Below are positions 31,769-42,960 of a DNA stretch of 64,000 bases, in pieces (positions within the stretch are counted from its first letter, which is position 1; each line of letters starts with the position of its first letter). The stretch is from assembly GCA_036245525.1 (NCBI GenBank), contig BTPG01000007.1:122480375-122544374 (forward strand), in the 5' to 3' direction. The DNA is from Semisulcospira habei (taxonomy: Eukaryota > Mollusca > Gastropoda > Semisulcospiridae). A model generated the notes under the pieces. It made no database searches, had not been told where the DNA came from, and saw nothing but the letters and a program-made list of their open reading frames with translations. The position numbers were made by a program, and so were the translations under genes.

Positions 31769-34706
31769 TTGTCGTGATCACCGAAACGTGGCTCCGCTTA
31801 GTTGGCGATGAAACCATCATTGCCAGCGTCACTCCGAGTGGCTACCGCCTTGCCTCCTTCCCGCGTGCCTCCAGAGGGGGTGACATTGCCATCATCTACA
31901 GGGACTGTCTTTCCGCTCACCTCTCCTTCTCTGTCTCTCCCTTTTGCTCATCCCTCCTTTGAATCTGTCGAGGCCGTAACAACACTCCCTGGCCAGTCCC
32001 TCATCTTCTCATGTATCTACCGCCCCCCCCCCCCACCCCCTCCAAGCCCTCAAAACAAACTCACAAACTCCATGTTCCTCACCGAGTTTGACCTCCTCCT
32101 CGACCACTACAGCACACGACCCGGAAAACATATCCTTCTTGGCGACTTTAACTTCCACTTCGACAAACCCGACCACCCTGACACAAGACGCCTTTGCACA
32201 TCACTTTCGAACCACAATCTTACACAACACATCACCAAACCCACCCACCGACTCGGTCACACCCTCGACTGGATCATCACCCGCACCTCCGATCAACTCT
32301 TTCTCGACTCTGACACCTCCTCTGTGCTTCCCTCTGACCACCTCGCCATTCTCGTCTCCCTCAACCTACCTCCCCCGAAAAAACCCAAGCTCCTTGTCAC
32401 TCGCCGCAAACTGAAATCTGTCAACCGAGAGAGCTTCTTCGATGAAGCTGTCGACCTTCTCTTGGACTCCGCCTCCTGATCTTGCATCCCATTTCGACTC
32501 CTCCCTTCGAAAACTTCTAGACACCCATGCACCTGTCACCACCTGCTCCATACCCAATCGACCCCCCCCCCCTCCCCCTGGCTCACTGATGACATAGTTG
32601 AGGCCAAGCGCGAGCGCCGACAAGCGGAACGCCTCTGGCGCTCATCTGACCTCACCGTTCACAGACAGATCTTCCAAGCAACTAGATCCAAAGTCTGCAG
32701 AATGATCTCCGTCTCCAAACGTAAACACCTTCAAAACAAAATCCTGGAATCTACTTCTTCCATAACCCTCTACGCTACCATGAACACACTCCTAGGCACT
32801 CCTAAAGACACTCCTCTCCCCAACACACACAGCAGAGAAGAACTCCCGTCCGCTTTTTCCACCTACTTTTCCGACAAACTTCAAACGCTGCGCAACACAC
32901 TCGACTCTCTGCCTTCTCCTCCTTGCCCTCCCGACACCCCCTTTTCCGGCACCCCCCTCTCGTCCTTCCGCCCCGTCTCTCAGGAAGAAGTCCTCAAGAC
33001 CATAAAGTCCATGCCTTTCAAAACCTGCGAACTAGACCCAGCTTCTCTCTACCGGGACGGCCTTCCAAAACTTCTGCCCTTCATTACCGACATCATCAAC
33101 ACATCTCTAGAGAACGGTTCAGTCCCTGATATCTTCAAGTCCACCATCGTCCGTCCTCTCCTCATAAAACACTACCTCGACCCAAACGAACTCAAAAACT
33201 ATCGCCCAGTCTCCAATCTCTCATTCCTGTCCAAGCTTCTTGAGAAGGTTGTTCTCAACCAGCTCAACCTCCACCTTGCCGACAACAACCTCCTCAGTCC
33301 CTTCCAGTCTGCCTATCGCAAACACCACAGCACTGAAACAGCCCTTCTACACATCTTTAACGACCTGCTTCTCTCTACCGACTCGGGCAACATCTCCCTT
33401 CTTACGCTACTCGACCTCTCTGCCGCCTTCGACACCATAGACCACTCTATCCTCCTCCACCGCCTTCGTCACTCCATTGGCATCACTGACTCTGCTCACT
33501 TCTGGTTTCTCTCCTACCTCTCCGACAGACAGCAGTCCGTCACCATCGACGGCGTCTCCTCTAACCCAGTCACGCTCTCCTGCGGAGTACCACAGGGGTC
33601 CGTCCTGGGCCCGGTCCTTTTCACACTCTACACCTCCCCCCTGTCCAACATCATACAGTCTCACCACATACGCCACCATCTCTACGCTGACGACTCACAA
33701 CTACTAGACAAAGACAAACTCGACAACTCTCAGTCACTACTGACTCGCACGGCTGACTGCTATGAAGACGTGAAAAACTGGATGACAGCAAACAAGCTTA
33801 AACTGAACGACGACAAAACGGAAGCCATGCTGGTAGGCACTCGCCAGAAACTTTCCCAGCTCCCTCCCTCTCTCTACCTTCAACTCGACAGCACCCCCAT
33901 CTCCCTCAGTGACTCGGCCAAAAAGCTTGGCGTTATCCTTGATTCCTCTCTTACCATGACCAGCTTCGTCTCCGCCACTGCCAAGGCATGCTACTTCCAC
34001 CTCCGCCGCATCAGTCAGATCAGAAAATACCTCACCACCGAAGCTGCCACCAAACTTGCTGTCTCTCTCATCCTATCTCGCATCGACTACTGCAACTCTC
34101 TCCTTTCCGGCCTCCCTCACTCCACCACTTCCACTCTCCAGCGCGTCCAGAACAATGCTGCCCGCTTCGTCCTCAGAAAGAAAAAATCCGACCACATCAC
34201 TCCCCTGCTCAAACTCCTTCACTGGCTTCCCATCCCACAACGCATCCAATACAAGGTTCTGTCTCTCTGCTACAAATCCCTGAACAACTGCGCTCCTGCC
34301 TATCTCTCCAACTTACTTCATCCCTACACTCCTTCTCGCTCCCTCCGCTCCGCCTCCGACCCTCTCCGTCTCCACATTCCCCGCACCAAACTCAGCACTT
34401 TCGGCCCCCGCTCCTTCTCAGTTTACGGTCCATCCACCTGGAACACTCTCCCACTCTCTCTCCGTCAGAAACACTCTCTCTCCTCCTTTCAGTCCGCCCT
34501 CAAAACTCACCTCTTTCAACAGTTCTAGCACTATATTACCACACTCCCCACAAAAGCTGACTGTCGCAATGTATTTCACCATTTTGTGGTACGTGAGTCG
34601 TTGTCTAAAGCCTGCGCATGCGTGCGCGAGTTGTGAGTGCGCGCTTAGAGTTATAATTATTATAAGATAAGCGCATTATAAATACCGTAATTATTATAAG
34701 AATTGC
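31769..34706 (+). mobile_element. L2/CR1-type LINE inserted in the LTR, 5' truncated
   Basis: The body starts inside the endonuclease (VITETWL), shifts frame near 31960, continues through LLGDFNFHFD and an LPSDHLAILVSL block, stops near 32479, and then enters the RT frame. The 3' UTR ends with TATAATTATTATAAGATAAG. A 3'-end copy of the same family is at 43408-43705. Confidence 0.9.
32702..34528 (+). CDS. LINE reverse transcriptase (open over 608 codons)
   Basis: An unusually long intact frame for this window. RT landmarks: a KNYRPVSNLSFLSKLLEKV block, FQSAYRKHHSTETALL, LLDLSAAFDTIDHSILL, GVPQGSVLGPVLF and the catalytic HHLYADDSQLL, then a C-terminal HWLPIPQRIQYKVL block and a WNTLPLSLR motif typical of L2/CR1 elements. 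The first ATG shown is not the element's true start: the endonuclease lies upstream and is separated by a stop near 32479. The catalytic YADD is present, so only the upstream breaks and the 5' truncation make it inactive. It would copy element RNA into DNA at a nicked target. Confidence 0.88.
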   Translation: MISVSKRKHLQNKILESTSSITLYATMNTLLGTPKDTPLPNTHSREELPSAFSTYFSDKLQTLRNTLDSLPSPPCPPDTPFSGTPLSSFRPVSQEEVLKTIKSMPFKTCELDPASLYRDGLPKLLPFITDIINTSLENGSVPDIFKSTIVRPLLIKHYLDPNELKNYRPVSNLSFLSKLLEKVVLNQLNLHLADNNLLSPFQSAYRKHHSTETALLHIFNDLLLSTDSGNISLLTLLDLSAAFDTIDHSILLHRLRHSIGITDSAHFWFLSYLSDRQQSVTIDGVSSNPVTLSCGVPQGSVLGPVLFTLYTSPLSNIIQSHHIRHHLYADDSQLLDKDKLDNSQSLLTRTADCYEDVKNWMTANKLKLNDDKTEAMLVGTRQKLSQLPPSLYLQLDSTPISLSDSAKKLGVILDSSLTMTSFVSATAKACYFHLRRISQIRKYLTTEAATKLAVSLILSRIDYCNSLLSGLPHSTTSTLQRVQNNAARFVLRKKKSDHITPLLKLLHWLPIPQRIQYKVLSLCYKSLNNCAPAYLSNLLHPYTPSRSLRSASDPLRLHIPRTKLSTFGPRSFSVYGPSTWNTLPLSLRQKHSLSSFQSALKTHLFQQF

Positions 34707-35285
34707 TGGTCTTTTTAGTAGGATTCATTTTCTTTTGCATGGAGACTTGAGATCGATTTTTGTTGTAGTTTTGCTACGATTAGAATGGAAGGTTCGAACA
34801 GGGTCGCGATCTTTCTGGTGACCTCATATATGACGTCAAATTTGTCGGCAACATTTCGTAACATTGTGTCAAAGGTGCTTAGACGGTAGTAAAAATTTTG
34901 TAGTAGCTTCTAGAGAGTTCCTTTTTAATGAATATTAATGATTTTTGGTTACGTTGTCTATTGGTTGTGAGAATTTGCTGGATTGTTTTGGAAATATGTA
35001 ATAGTAAAAAAGACCGTGTTAGGAAGCGGTGTACATCGTATGAGACACGCAGTGTGTTAAAAGTGTTGATGCATTGTAGAGGAGTGTCAGTATTGATGCA
35101 TTTTGTGGATGCATTGTGTGGAGATCGCATCGCTGCAATAAAATATTGTTGTAACAGTTACTCCATTGTGGTCTACAACCTTGTGCCACGTGTGACGAGT
35201 TGCAGCTGACTGTGAAGTTTCTTTACAAGAACTCTACTTGCGTGCGTCTGGTGTGATTGCATCATACTACGACTACCACTTAACA

Positions 35286-36600
35286 GTGCCTTTTAATGTG
35301 TGAAGTGTCTTTCTGGACTAGACTAACGCCTAACCCTCCACAATTCTAGCTAGGGGACTGATCTATAAACAGTCGGCCACTAGAAGTGAACTAACATGCA
35401 ATATCTATAAACAGTCTGTCGCTCAGGCGAGAACTAACGTGAAATGTCTATTAACAATTAATTACTAGGGAGAGAATAAAACAAACACAAGTATAGATAA
35501 ATGGTTAGTCACTCTATATGGGCAATTGAAGGCGTGAATACAGTGGCAGAGGGGCCGCGGGCAGTCATAGGGCAGCAGCTGCAAGCGACAGTTAGAACCC
35601 ACCATCCAACCCCAAGCAACCGCCATTATGATCTGCTGCATATAAAGTGTCCTAAATTCCGTTTTGATATGCATGTCTTTGTAGCACATGCCAAGTCTCG
35701 CAACTAAATGTACATGTGTGTTGTTTTGTATTATGAGATAGTACTATGCATTAATTGACTTCTTAGTCGTACGCACGGTGTTTTATGGAGGTCCTTTTTG
35801 TGTTCGAATTTGTTGTTTTGTTTTTAGGTTGTGTGTAGTGTTGCAAGTGGAGGGGGGGGGGGGGGGGGGGCAGGAAACAACCAGTAAACCTACTGGTTGG
35901 GTTAGATGTTGTCTTATATGTCTGACAAGTGAGAGTCACGGGAATAAAACGCCTCCGTTATTTTGCCCAACTGACAGAAAAAAAAAGTGTTCAGTGGTTC
36001 ACGAATGAGCCTGAGGATGTAGTGTGGAGTTGAGCGTGAGATTGAGGTGTGATAGTGAGAGCGTGGGAGTGGTGCGCGCTGTTCTGACCAATCCTCGCCC
36101 CTGTTCTGGTCCGGAACTATGGCCAGCGATTAATTGGCCGAGAGGGGCGATGATGTCAGAACAGGGGCGCACCGGTGAGAAGGAGAGAGTCAGGTCGGGA
36201 AGGGGGGGGGGGGCGTGAGCTTGACTGGAGTTTCTATCCAATTCTATCCAAAATTGGCATTTTTTACACATGTATTTTCGCCTGAAAAAGTCTTTGATGT
36301 CGTCAATAACAGCATGTTACTGAAAACGCTTGCTGTGTAAACAGCATGAATGAAAACACAATGAAGATGTTCTCCTCTTCTCTGAATGACGAAAAAAACA
36401 AAGTAGGCTATACATGTTGGTTTATACTCATCTAAATACACTGTAAAACGTTGTGTGCCGCGGGGATCCATTTTTTACTGCCTAATTTGTATTGTATTTC
36501 GCGAAAGGCGGCAACACTCTACGTTTCTCAAGTGGAAGAACGTTTCACTTGAGAAGCACATGAAGAGATGTTATGGATGTACGACTAAAGAATGGATATT
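35286..36600. other. Mostly unassigned; hairpin at 36079-36164
   Basis: Two ATCTATAAACAGTC words lie at about 35361 and 35402, and G-runs at 35851-35870 and 36201-36213. An 86-bp inverted repeat, CTGTTCTGACCAATCCTCGC...AGGGGCGATGATGTCAGAACAG, is at 36079-36164. Short frames have no domains. Confidence 0.6.
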
Positions 36601-36611
36601 TGTGCTGCTAA

Positions 36612-37772
36612 CTATACGTCAGAAGCATCAGCTGCGCCCTTCTCTTCGTTTCCTCCGCCTGGTGGGGCCGCCAGTGATATTCTTGTGGGTTGGAAGTTTT
36701 CAGAACGCTTACTGATTGAATGATCCGTCTTCCGAGACTGTATATTTGTGCTAGAACGATTGCCGTATGTTGTGCTGGACAATAACAGAATCGTTTTAAA
36801 AACAAAAATTAGCATCATCTCCTTAATTTTCTTCCTAATGTCCCTGGAAGTCAACACATACATAAAAAGGTCGGTTGCACTGTTAGTGTAAGATATAAAC
36901 TTAGCAATTTCGAAAACGCCAGTAAATATATACCGACCTTCCTTGTCAAAAATATCATCCACAAAATAAACTATGCTCTGACAAAAGAAAGCTGGAAAAT
37001 TGAACACGAAAAAAAAGACTGATATCGCTAGTACCAACACGGTCATTCGTGTGTAACTGTTTTCTTGTTGACCAACTGCAGCCACCTGTCTTGTAGACTT
37101 GAACACTTCCCTGACAAGGATAATGCCACTGATGCCCATGGCAATGAAGGGAAGAATAAGGCTCCCGAGATTATCAAACCAGACCATATAAATCCTGTAA
37201 CCTGAAAAGATTGAACTGGACTCTCCGGGTCTGTAGCCTAGAATGTATAAACATCTCCACTTCCCCTTCACATAATATAGTTCTCTGACGTGTAAGATGA
37301 ACGAATTTAAAACGTAAACGGCCACCCAAATAGAGATGATGACCGCTTTTATTACTCTCGGGCTCCGTAAACTGGAGAGATGGGGTCGTGTCACTTGTAC
37401 CGCACGACAAACGCAGATGGCCGCAGTAAGGCAGGCAGAGGTCATTCTATTGGAAACTATCACCCATCTGACCGCCTTGCAAGTGAACACACTCAAGTCT
37501 GCGACCCATTTACAAGTGTATGCGTAGATAGTCGGTGGTAACCCTGTTAGGTTCATGACGATGTCGGAGGCAGCCAGAGCCATGATAAACAGGTACGAGG
37601 GCGCTTTAGACCGTAACCTGTACACAATCACTAAAGTCATGATGTTGCCGATAATTCCCACTACACACGTCATAGGGCCACCAATACGCCACATCTTGTA
37701 GTAGTAATCGGGTCTAGCAATCGAGCTGTTGAATAAGCCGGTAACCTCTTCACCACAATAATTGTCAGACAT
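36612..37772 (-). CDS. Class A (rhodopsin-like) G-protein-coupled receptor, orphan, single coding exon
   Basis: 386 residues with seven hydrophobic segments. Landmarks: NSS glycosylation site at 15-17; TM1 GN at 42-43; TM2 LAASD with D70; C98 and C174 likely form the extracellular disulfide; the DRY box is replaced by VCRAV (R123 kept); TM4 W150; TM7 NSATDLFMY at 297-305 in place of NPxxY, then a short basic helix 8. Such receptors bind an extracellular peptide or odorant and activate G proteins at the plasma membrane; the ligand is unknown. The start chosen is the ATG at 37772: upstream, TTTTGTTTGTTTCAG at about 37803-37817 reads as a splice acceptor, suggesting a 5' UTR intron. It resembles FMRFamide- or chemosensory-receptor-like mollusc GPCRs. 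Confidence 0.88.
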   Translation of the reverse strand: MSDNYCGEEVTGLFNSSIARPDYYYKMWRIGGPMTCVVGIIGNIMTLVIVYRLRSKAPSYLFIMALAASDIVMNLTGLPPTIYAYTCKWVADLSVFTCKAVRWVIVSNRMTSACLTAAICVCRAVQVTRPHLSSLRSPRVIKAVIISIWVAVYVLNSFILHVRELYYVKGKWRCLYILGYRPGESSSIFSGYRIYMVWFDNLGSLILPFIAMGISGIILVREVFKSTRQVAAVGQQENSYTRMTVLVLAISVFFFVFNFPAFFCQSIVYFVDDIFDKEGRYIFTGVFEIAKFISYTNSATDLFMYVLTSRDIRKKIKEMMLIFVFKTILLLSSTTYGNRSSTNIQSRKTDHSISKRSENFQPTRISLAAPPGGGNEEKGAADASDV

Positions 37773-37966
37773 CCTGACAGGCCAGCTATCTGGGTATACC
37801 TGAAACAAACAAAAGGAAGAGAAGCAGAGATGAAAGCGTGATCATGAAACACTGATCTCTAACCCCTTGAGCATACAGTCAATGGTGATGTTGTCCTGTG
37901 GCTGCATGTTTATGTTCACCCTTTGCGTGGCGGTAGTGCTTTTAGTCGCGACGATTCCCATCGCAA

Positions 37967-38180
37967 TTAACCCATTCAGCCCTGACGAACTACAGCAGGC
38001 GATGGGTCGACCATGATAATTCAAGGGTAGTGTCAGATTAGCTTGGCGCCTATCGGCGCCAAGCTAATCTAGCACTACCCTTGAATTATCATGGTCGCTC
38101 CGTCTTCTGCAACAGGTGCATAGTCTTTAGATGACGCCTCAAAAATTTGGGAAATACGTGAATCGGGTTGAATGAGTTAA
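37967..38180. mobile_element. M1 MITE, 214 bp, inside an M9 element
   Basis: It starts TTAACCCATTCAGCCC and ends GGGTTGAATGAGTTAA with the usual palindrome (variant GATAATTCAAGGGTAGTG). The left flank CGGTAGTGCTTTTAGTCGC and right flank AACCGCTAGG look like the two parts of an M9 copy split at TTAA. Confidence 0.85.
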
Positions 38181-38502
38181 AACCGCTAGGCATTGAATTT
38201 ATCCCGAAATTGTTTAAGGCCGCCTTACCAAAAAAAAGTCCAGTACTGACCAGCTGAAAAGATGCACACACACAAAAAAAAAAAAAAAAATGCTCAGAGT
38301 ATGTATGTGTGGTCAAAAAAACACTTTATACATCTTGAAAGTAAATTTATGTGCATGGTATATGTCTCTAGATTCAAGGACAGATTTCTAGACTACCGTT
38401 AACCCTTTCACTCCCAGACTAAATGACTTCCATTCTAAAGTAATTTAGCTCTGGAAGTATTTAACAAGATGGGATGATCCAGTCCAAAGTTGTTGCTATT
38501 AT

Positions 38503-38706
38503 TTACCTATTCAGCCCTGACGCATTACAGCAGATGGGTCGACCATGATAATTCAAGGACAGTGCCAGATTAACTTGGCGCCTGTCGGCGCCAAGCTTAT
38601 CTGGCACTGCCCTTGAATTATCATGGTCGATTCATCTCCTGCAACAGGTGCATAGTCGTTAGATGACACCTCCAAAATTTTGGAAATACGTGCGCTGAAG
38701 GAGTTA
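38503..38706. mobile_element. M1 MITE
   Basis: Same subfamily as the copy at 37967 (CATTACAGCAGATGGGTCG). The palindrome is centred near 38585; it ends GAAGGAGTTAA. Confidence 0.85.
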
Positions 38707-38713
38707 AGCTTAT

Positions 38714-38910
38714 CTTTATGATCCACCTCTCTCCACCCTCACCCACACTACCCTCTGATTCACACACACTGGCACACACAAATACAGACGGACACACGGT
38801 GCTTTGCACCTACGTTCTGTGGGCTGGCGTAGCAAGAGCCATTCTGAAGAAGAATAATTGCACGCGCAGCAAATGACGTCACTATAAGCTTCACGTCATG
38901 GCATCGTCGA
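38714..38910. repeat. Copy of the dispersed repeat at 17735
   Basis: CTCTGATTCACACACAC, GGACACACGGTGCTT and AAATGACGTCACTATAAG match the first copy in the same order. Confidence 0.65.
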
Positions 38911-39611
38911 CGATACATGTAGTTGAGCGGGCCCGTTGCAGAGATTTCATAACTGTTCACTTTATGTTACAAGCAAACTAATTTCTGAGAGTGGTTATCA
39001 AGAACATAAGGAGTATTTTCAGAGGCAGGGTCACTGCAAAAGCTTGGCGTGAACGGAGTAATAATATGTTTTTGTTGAAGCCATGCAGCAGACTATTAGC
39101 AGCCATTAGTCCATGGTGGACTGTCCATCTGCAGTATCTCACAAAGCGGGGATTTCCTTAGTGTGCATGCATGCTTTTGAACGGATACCTACGAAATCCT
39201 ATTGGCTTCGTTGTTAGAGAAAACATATACTAGTTTACAGTTGCCTGTGAGCGCTAGCCTATTATTTTTTTACTTTCTGTCAGCTAAGTTCACTAAAACA
39301 AACAGAAACCACATTACATATGTCTGCGTTCTTTGGAACAGTTGTCGAAATAAAGAAAAAGCTCGAAATGGATGTATTCAAGAAGACAGAAAGGAAGTTT
39401 GACTCACGCTTACCATGCAGAATATGTGGTCATACGCACATTCTGGACACGTCATGATGCCATAGTGTTGTTCCCAAAGAATAATTTAATGATATTTTAC
39501 AACTTAGCAGTGCTAGTGACGTTTGGACTATGTTTCTGTTTTATTATGTCACTGTATCATGTCACGTAATTCTACAAAGTAAGGAGCACGTTCCGTTCCA
39601 TTATATTTTGC

Positions 39612-39816
39612 TTAACTCATTCTACCCCATACACACCACAGGAAGATAACGATCGACCATGATAGTTCAAGGGTGATCCCAGAATAGCTTGGCGCCTATG
39701 GGCGCCAGGCTATTCTGGCATCATATCATGGTCGATCTGTGTCCTGCACTGCAATGCAGTCTTCAGAGGACAACGGCAAAATTTGGGGATTTCGGTGTTG
39801 GGGTAGAATGAGTTAA
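39612..39816. mobile_element. M1 MITE with a short arm deletion
   Basis: TTAACTCATTCTACCCC to GGGGTAGAATGAGTTAA. The right palindrome arm lacks the CCCTTGAAC segment, giving 205 bp. Confidence 0.9.
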
Positions 39817-41169
39817 GCTGGCTAATCTGGGACACTACTACATTCAGTCTGAATGTATAAAATTGCGCAACTATTGATTTTTCATCATGGCCCTGTCTCT
39901 CTTGTTAAGCGTGTGAAATTCCATCACTGAACCAAATTTGATGTCTGTTACACGAAAATGAAAAATTATGCTCCTTATCAGCACAACTATTAGTCCCACG
40001 ACGCCGTGTACACAGCGAATTGATGTTTTACGCCACTCATCAGAATACTAACATTTTACGTATGAGGGGATCAAACTTGGTAATTTCCAGGTCAAGGTTC
40101 ATCTTAGAACTTTTAGGACAGCCCAACGTGAGCGAGAGCCAGAACAACCAGCAGCCTTATGTAATTACTGTTTATGAAAAGTCATTCGGGTATAAAAGAC
40201 AGTGCTTTCAGTGCACATAATCCAAGAGTGTTTTGCATTGTTCGGATCGTTTGATTCGTTACAAGTTTAAGAGGGGGAAGAGAAACGTGGTTCCCTGCTT
40301 CAAGTGTGGGGCATTTAAAATGAGAGCAAAATTGCAAATAGAAAAAGGGGAAATTCGCAATGGTTGAAGACTTCGTCCTTATTACTTATTTGTGGTACAG
40401 AATTTAAGAAAATAATCGAAATTCATAACATTTATTTTGCAGCACTTTGTATCAATTTAGCTACAGAATTAATTAGAATTAAAAAGTTTTGGGTCCAGCT
40501 GTTTCGGCGTAATTTTGAAAATGGTTGTCAGCCACCTGAAGCAATTGCTAACGTTTAACTGTGACACCTATGTGCGATAAAAGGAGATGTACGAATTAAA
40601 GCAACTTAATTTGATATAAAATAATTAGAAGAACTTCTTTTAAGCCCTTAAACTTAAAAATAAAGTTTGTGTTATCATTTGTTGTGTAAAATACTGTTCA
40701 TAGTCGTCCGACAATGAAGCATTAGAAATCATACAACTTAAAAATCCCTTCAGGATCTACTGCTTTCAAATTTTTCTTTATTTTCATGTATAACATATTC
40801 CTTGTAATATTACCAGTATTTTCCCATTCACGTTATGGACTTATTACCTTGTCGATTGGGAAATATGACGGTGTTGGTGGAGTGAGTTACTGTGTTTCAT
40901 GCAGCCCATTTCACAACACTATAATAAAAGATAGTATGATTTAACTCAGTTTTGAAATAACAGCTATGAATGTGCGCTGCAGTGTTGCTTTTTTCTCTTT
41001 CTTTTTTGAAGGGTTACGAGACGTTGATGAAAGATAGTATAAACTGACACAGATTTGAAAACTGTCGATACAAGTGCGCCGACGTGGTTTAGGGTTCTAG
41101 CGCTTCATGATGAAATGATTCCCCATCTTCAATTTTTCAAGAAAATTTAACACAGTTTGAAATGGTTGA
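39817..41169. other. A/T-rich, no gene recognised
   Basis: 39985-40085 matches part of the dispersed repeat at 17735 (CCCACGACGCCGTG). Short frames have no domains. Nothing else is visible. Confidence 0.5.
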
Positions 41170-41558
41170 TTGTAATTGATTGATTGTACATTGCTTAACG
41201 TCCCGACAGCAACAAGGCTTTCTCAGGACGTGCCTGCACTGCTTGTGAAAAAAAAATAAACAGAATATTGAATGTATGTTGCCAGCCGGTCCAATACGTT
41301 AAATAAGCCTACGCCATGGGGCCTAAATAAAGCCAAGACCATTTAGCAACACACATCCAATATCAAGAGCTACAGGCAGTGCAGACAGTTGGGAGAGTTT
41401 TAAAAAGACAAATACAGGTGAATGGACCAAGGGTAGACAGAAACACATGCCCCAGAATACAGAAGAAAACCCACTCTGTGGGGCTGACCGGGGTGACCCT
41501 GGAAACTAAAAAGTAGTTACCCCACCCAAGTCCCCCAGGGCAGACCCGGGTGGGGGAG
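41170..41558 (-). mobile_element. Second copy of the retroposon 3' segment
   Basis: Nearly colinear with 24645-25036, including TTGATTGTACATTGCTTAA and CAGACCCGGGTGGGGG. From 41559 to 42025 there is only a TTG-rich run at 41813-41880. Confidence 0.8.
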
Positions 41559-42025
41559 TTTGAAATGGTGTTATCAGCTTTTCAGAGCGTCTGGCCAAAC
41601 ATGAGATATGTGCAAAAGCAAAGCAGCACAGAGAGAAAGGTCAGTCTTGCGATTTTTTTAATTGCAGATAGGTGACATTACCGGGTTATAGCGTAAAGAC
41701 TATACAATAGACAAACATGCAAAGAAAGAACTAAAAATCTTTTACTGTGACGATAACAGATTTTCAAAAATGTTAGGCCGTTTGCAAAGTATCGACCGGC
41801 AAATCATTGGGTTTTTGTTTTTGTTTTTGTTTTGTTGTTGTTTTTGTTGTTGTTGTTTTTGTTGTTGTTGTTTTGTTTGTTTTTTAATATAATATGGCGC
41901 GCATTATACAGTGGGTTGGGTTTGAAATCACGTGATAGCTGGCAGAAAGCTGGGCAATCGAGACGGCTATCATACATTTTTTAACTCTGGATCGGGGACA
42001 TTGGACATGCCAAAAGTCCATACGA

Positions 42026-42105
42026 GTTAGTTAGTTAGTTATTTGGGTTTAACGCCGAGCAGGCGACTAAGGCCATCTCACGGCGGCCACGTGAGAATTT
42101 ACCAC
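42026..42105 (-). mobile_element. LINE tail fragment
   Basis: GTTAGTTAGTTAG followed by GGGTTTAACGCCGAGCAGGC matches the 3' tail of the LINE fragment at 27372. Confidence 0.65.
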
Positions 42106-42169
42106 TTTTGGTACGGATAGGCGATATTTGGGGTGTGGACTTACACCTAAATCAAGGCTCAAACATGAC

Positions 42170-42960
42170 GAGATATAGCGGGAGTAGGGTGTGCGGGGTG
42201 GTTCCTGACCCCCCCCCCCCCCTCAACACCCTACCCCCCCCTCAACACCCTTCCCCCCCCCCCCAACTCCAATTTGACTAAGTTAAAGTTCACTACGATC
42301 AACAATAGGAAACAACATTACTGGTACTCACAAACCAGATAGGTGAGGCTAGCGCTGGTAGAACAGTACACATACCAAGGGAGATTACTCAGCGCTGGAC
42401 ATACACACAGTTAGATCCCCTGCCCCCTCCTATCAGGCACCCAATCGCCAGCCCACAGAAAAATAAACAGGTAAAGAACAAGACGTTCATATACATCCCT
42501 TATTACTGGTAGAAATAAGATTTTTTTTTAAAGTTTAACTTTTCTTTATGCTCTGATCTAACCTAATCCATACATCTCATATTAGTGATAAACTCAGTCC
42601 TCAGTTGGTGATAATAGCAAGCAAACGGTCATCATGCAGACGTCGCGCCGCTGTCGGCCTGCGCACGAATATGCGCGAGCCGACAGGGTCCGACGTAAGT
42701 CTGATGTCTTTTTGCGCACTGGGCTGTTTTCTGTCGTTCGCCGCGAAAGTAATCACCCAATGAGGTGACGATACTCGGGCCAGTTGGCAAAGTACCGCGT
42801 ACATGAACCCGACGACATTATGTTCATCCCTATGAAATCGTTCAGTTAGCGGTTAGTTTGGGGTTTAACTCATTCTGCCCGCGACAAACCACAGGCAAGA
42901 TCTGGCTCGACCATGATAGTTCAAGGGTGGTGACAGAATTGCTTGGCGCCTATAGTCACT
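42170..42960. repeat. Inverted duplication, left copy
   Basis: It is the reverse complement of about 49150-49880. It contains, in mirrored order, a C-run, an M4 element (42332-42457), an M3 element (42618-42723) and the start of an M1 element (42865). The unique linkers also match (CAACAATAGGAAACAACATT, GTTAGCGGTTAGTTTGGG). Confidence 0.88.

Larger units (their letters stand above)
31696..35285 (+). mobile_element. 3' LTR of the Gmr1-like element, interrupted by a LINE
   Basis: The segment 31696-31768 matches the first 75 bases of the solo LTR at 16344, up to GAGTTATTTT. The match resumes at about 34708 (TTTTTAGTAGGATTCA) and runs to ACTTAACA at 35285. A TATA-like AGTAAAAAAGAC and an AATAAAATA signal near 35138 are visible. 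Confidence 0.85.

Noticed and set aside
33988..34560. 190-codon frame overlapping the LINE RT
   Set aside because: Shadow frame of the RT coding strand with Ser/Pro bias; the true RT motifs are in the other frame.
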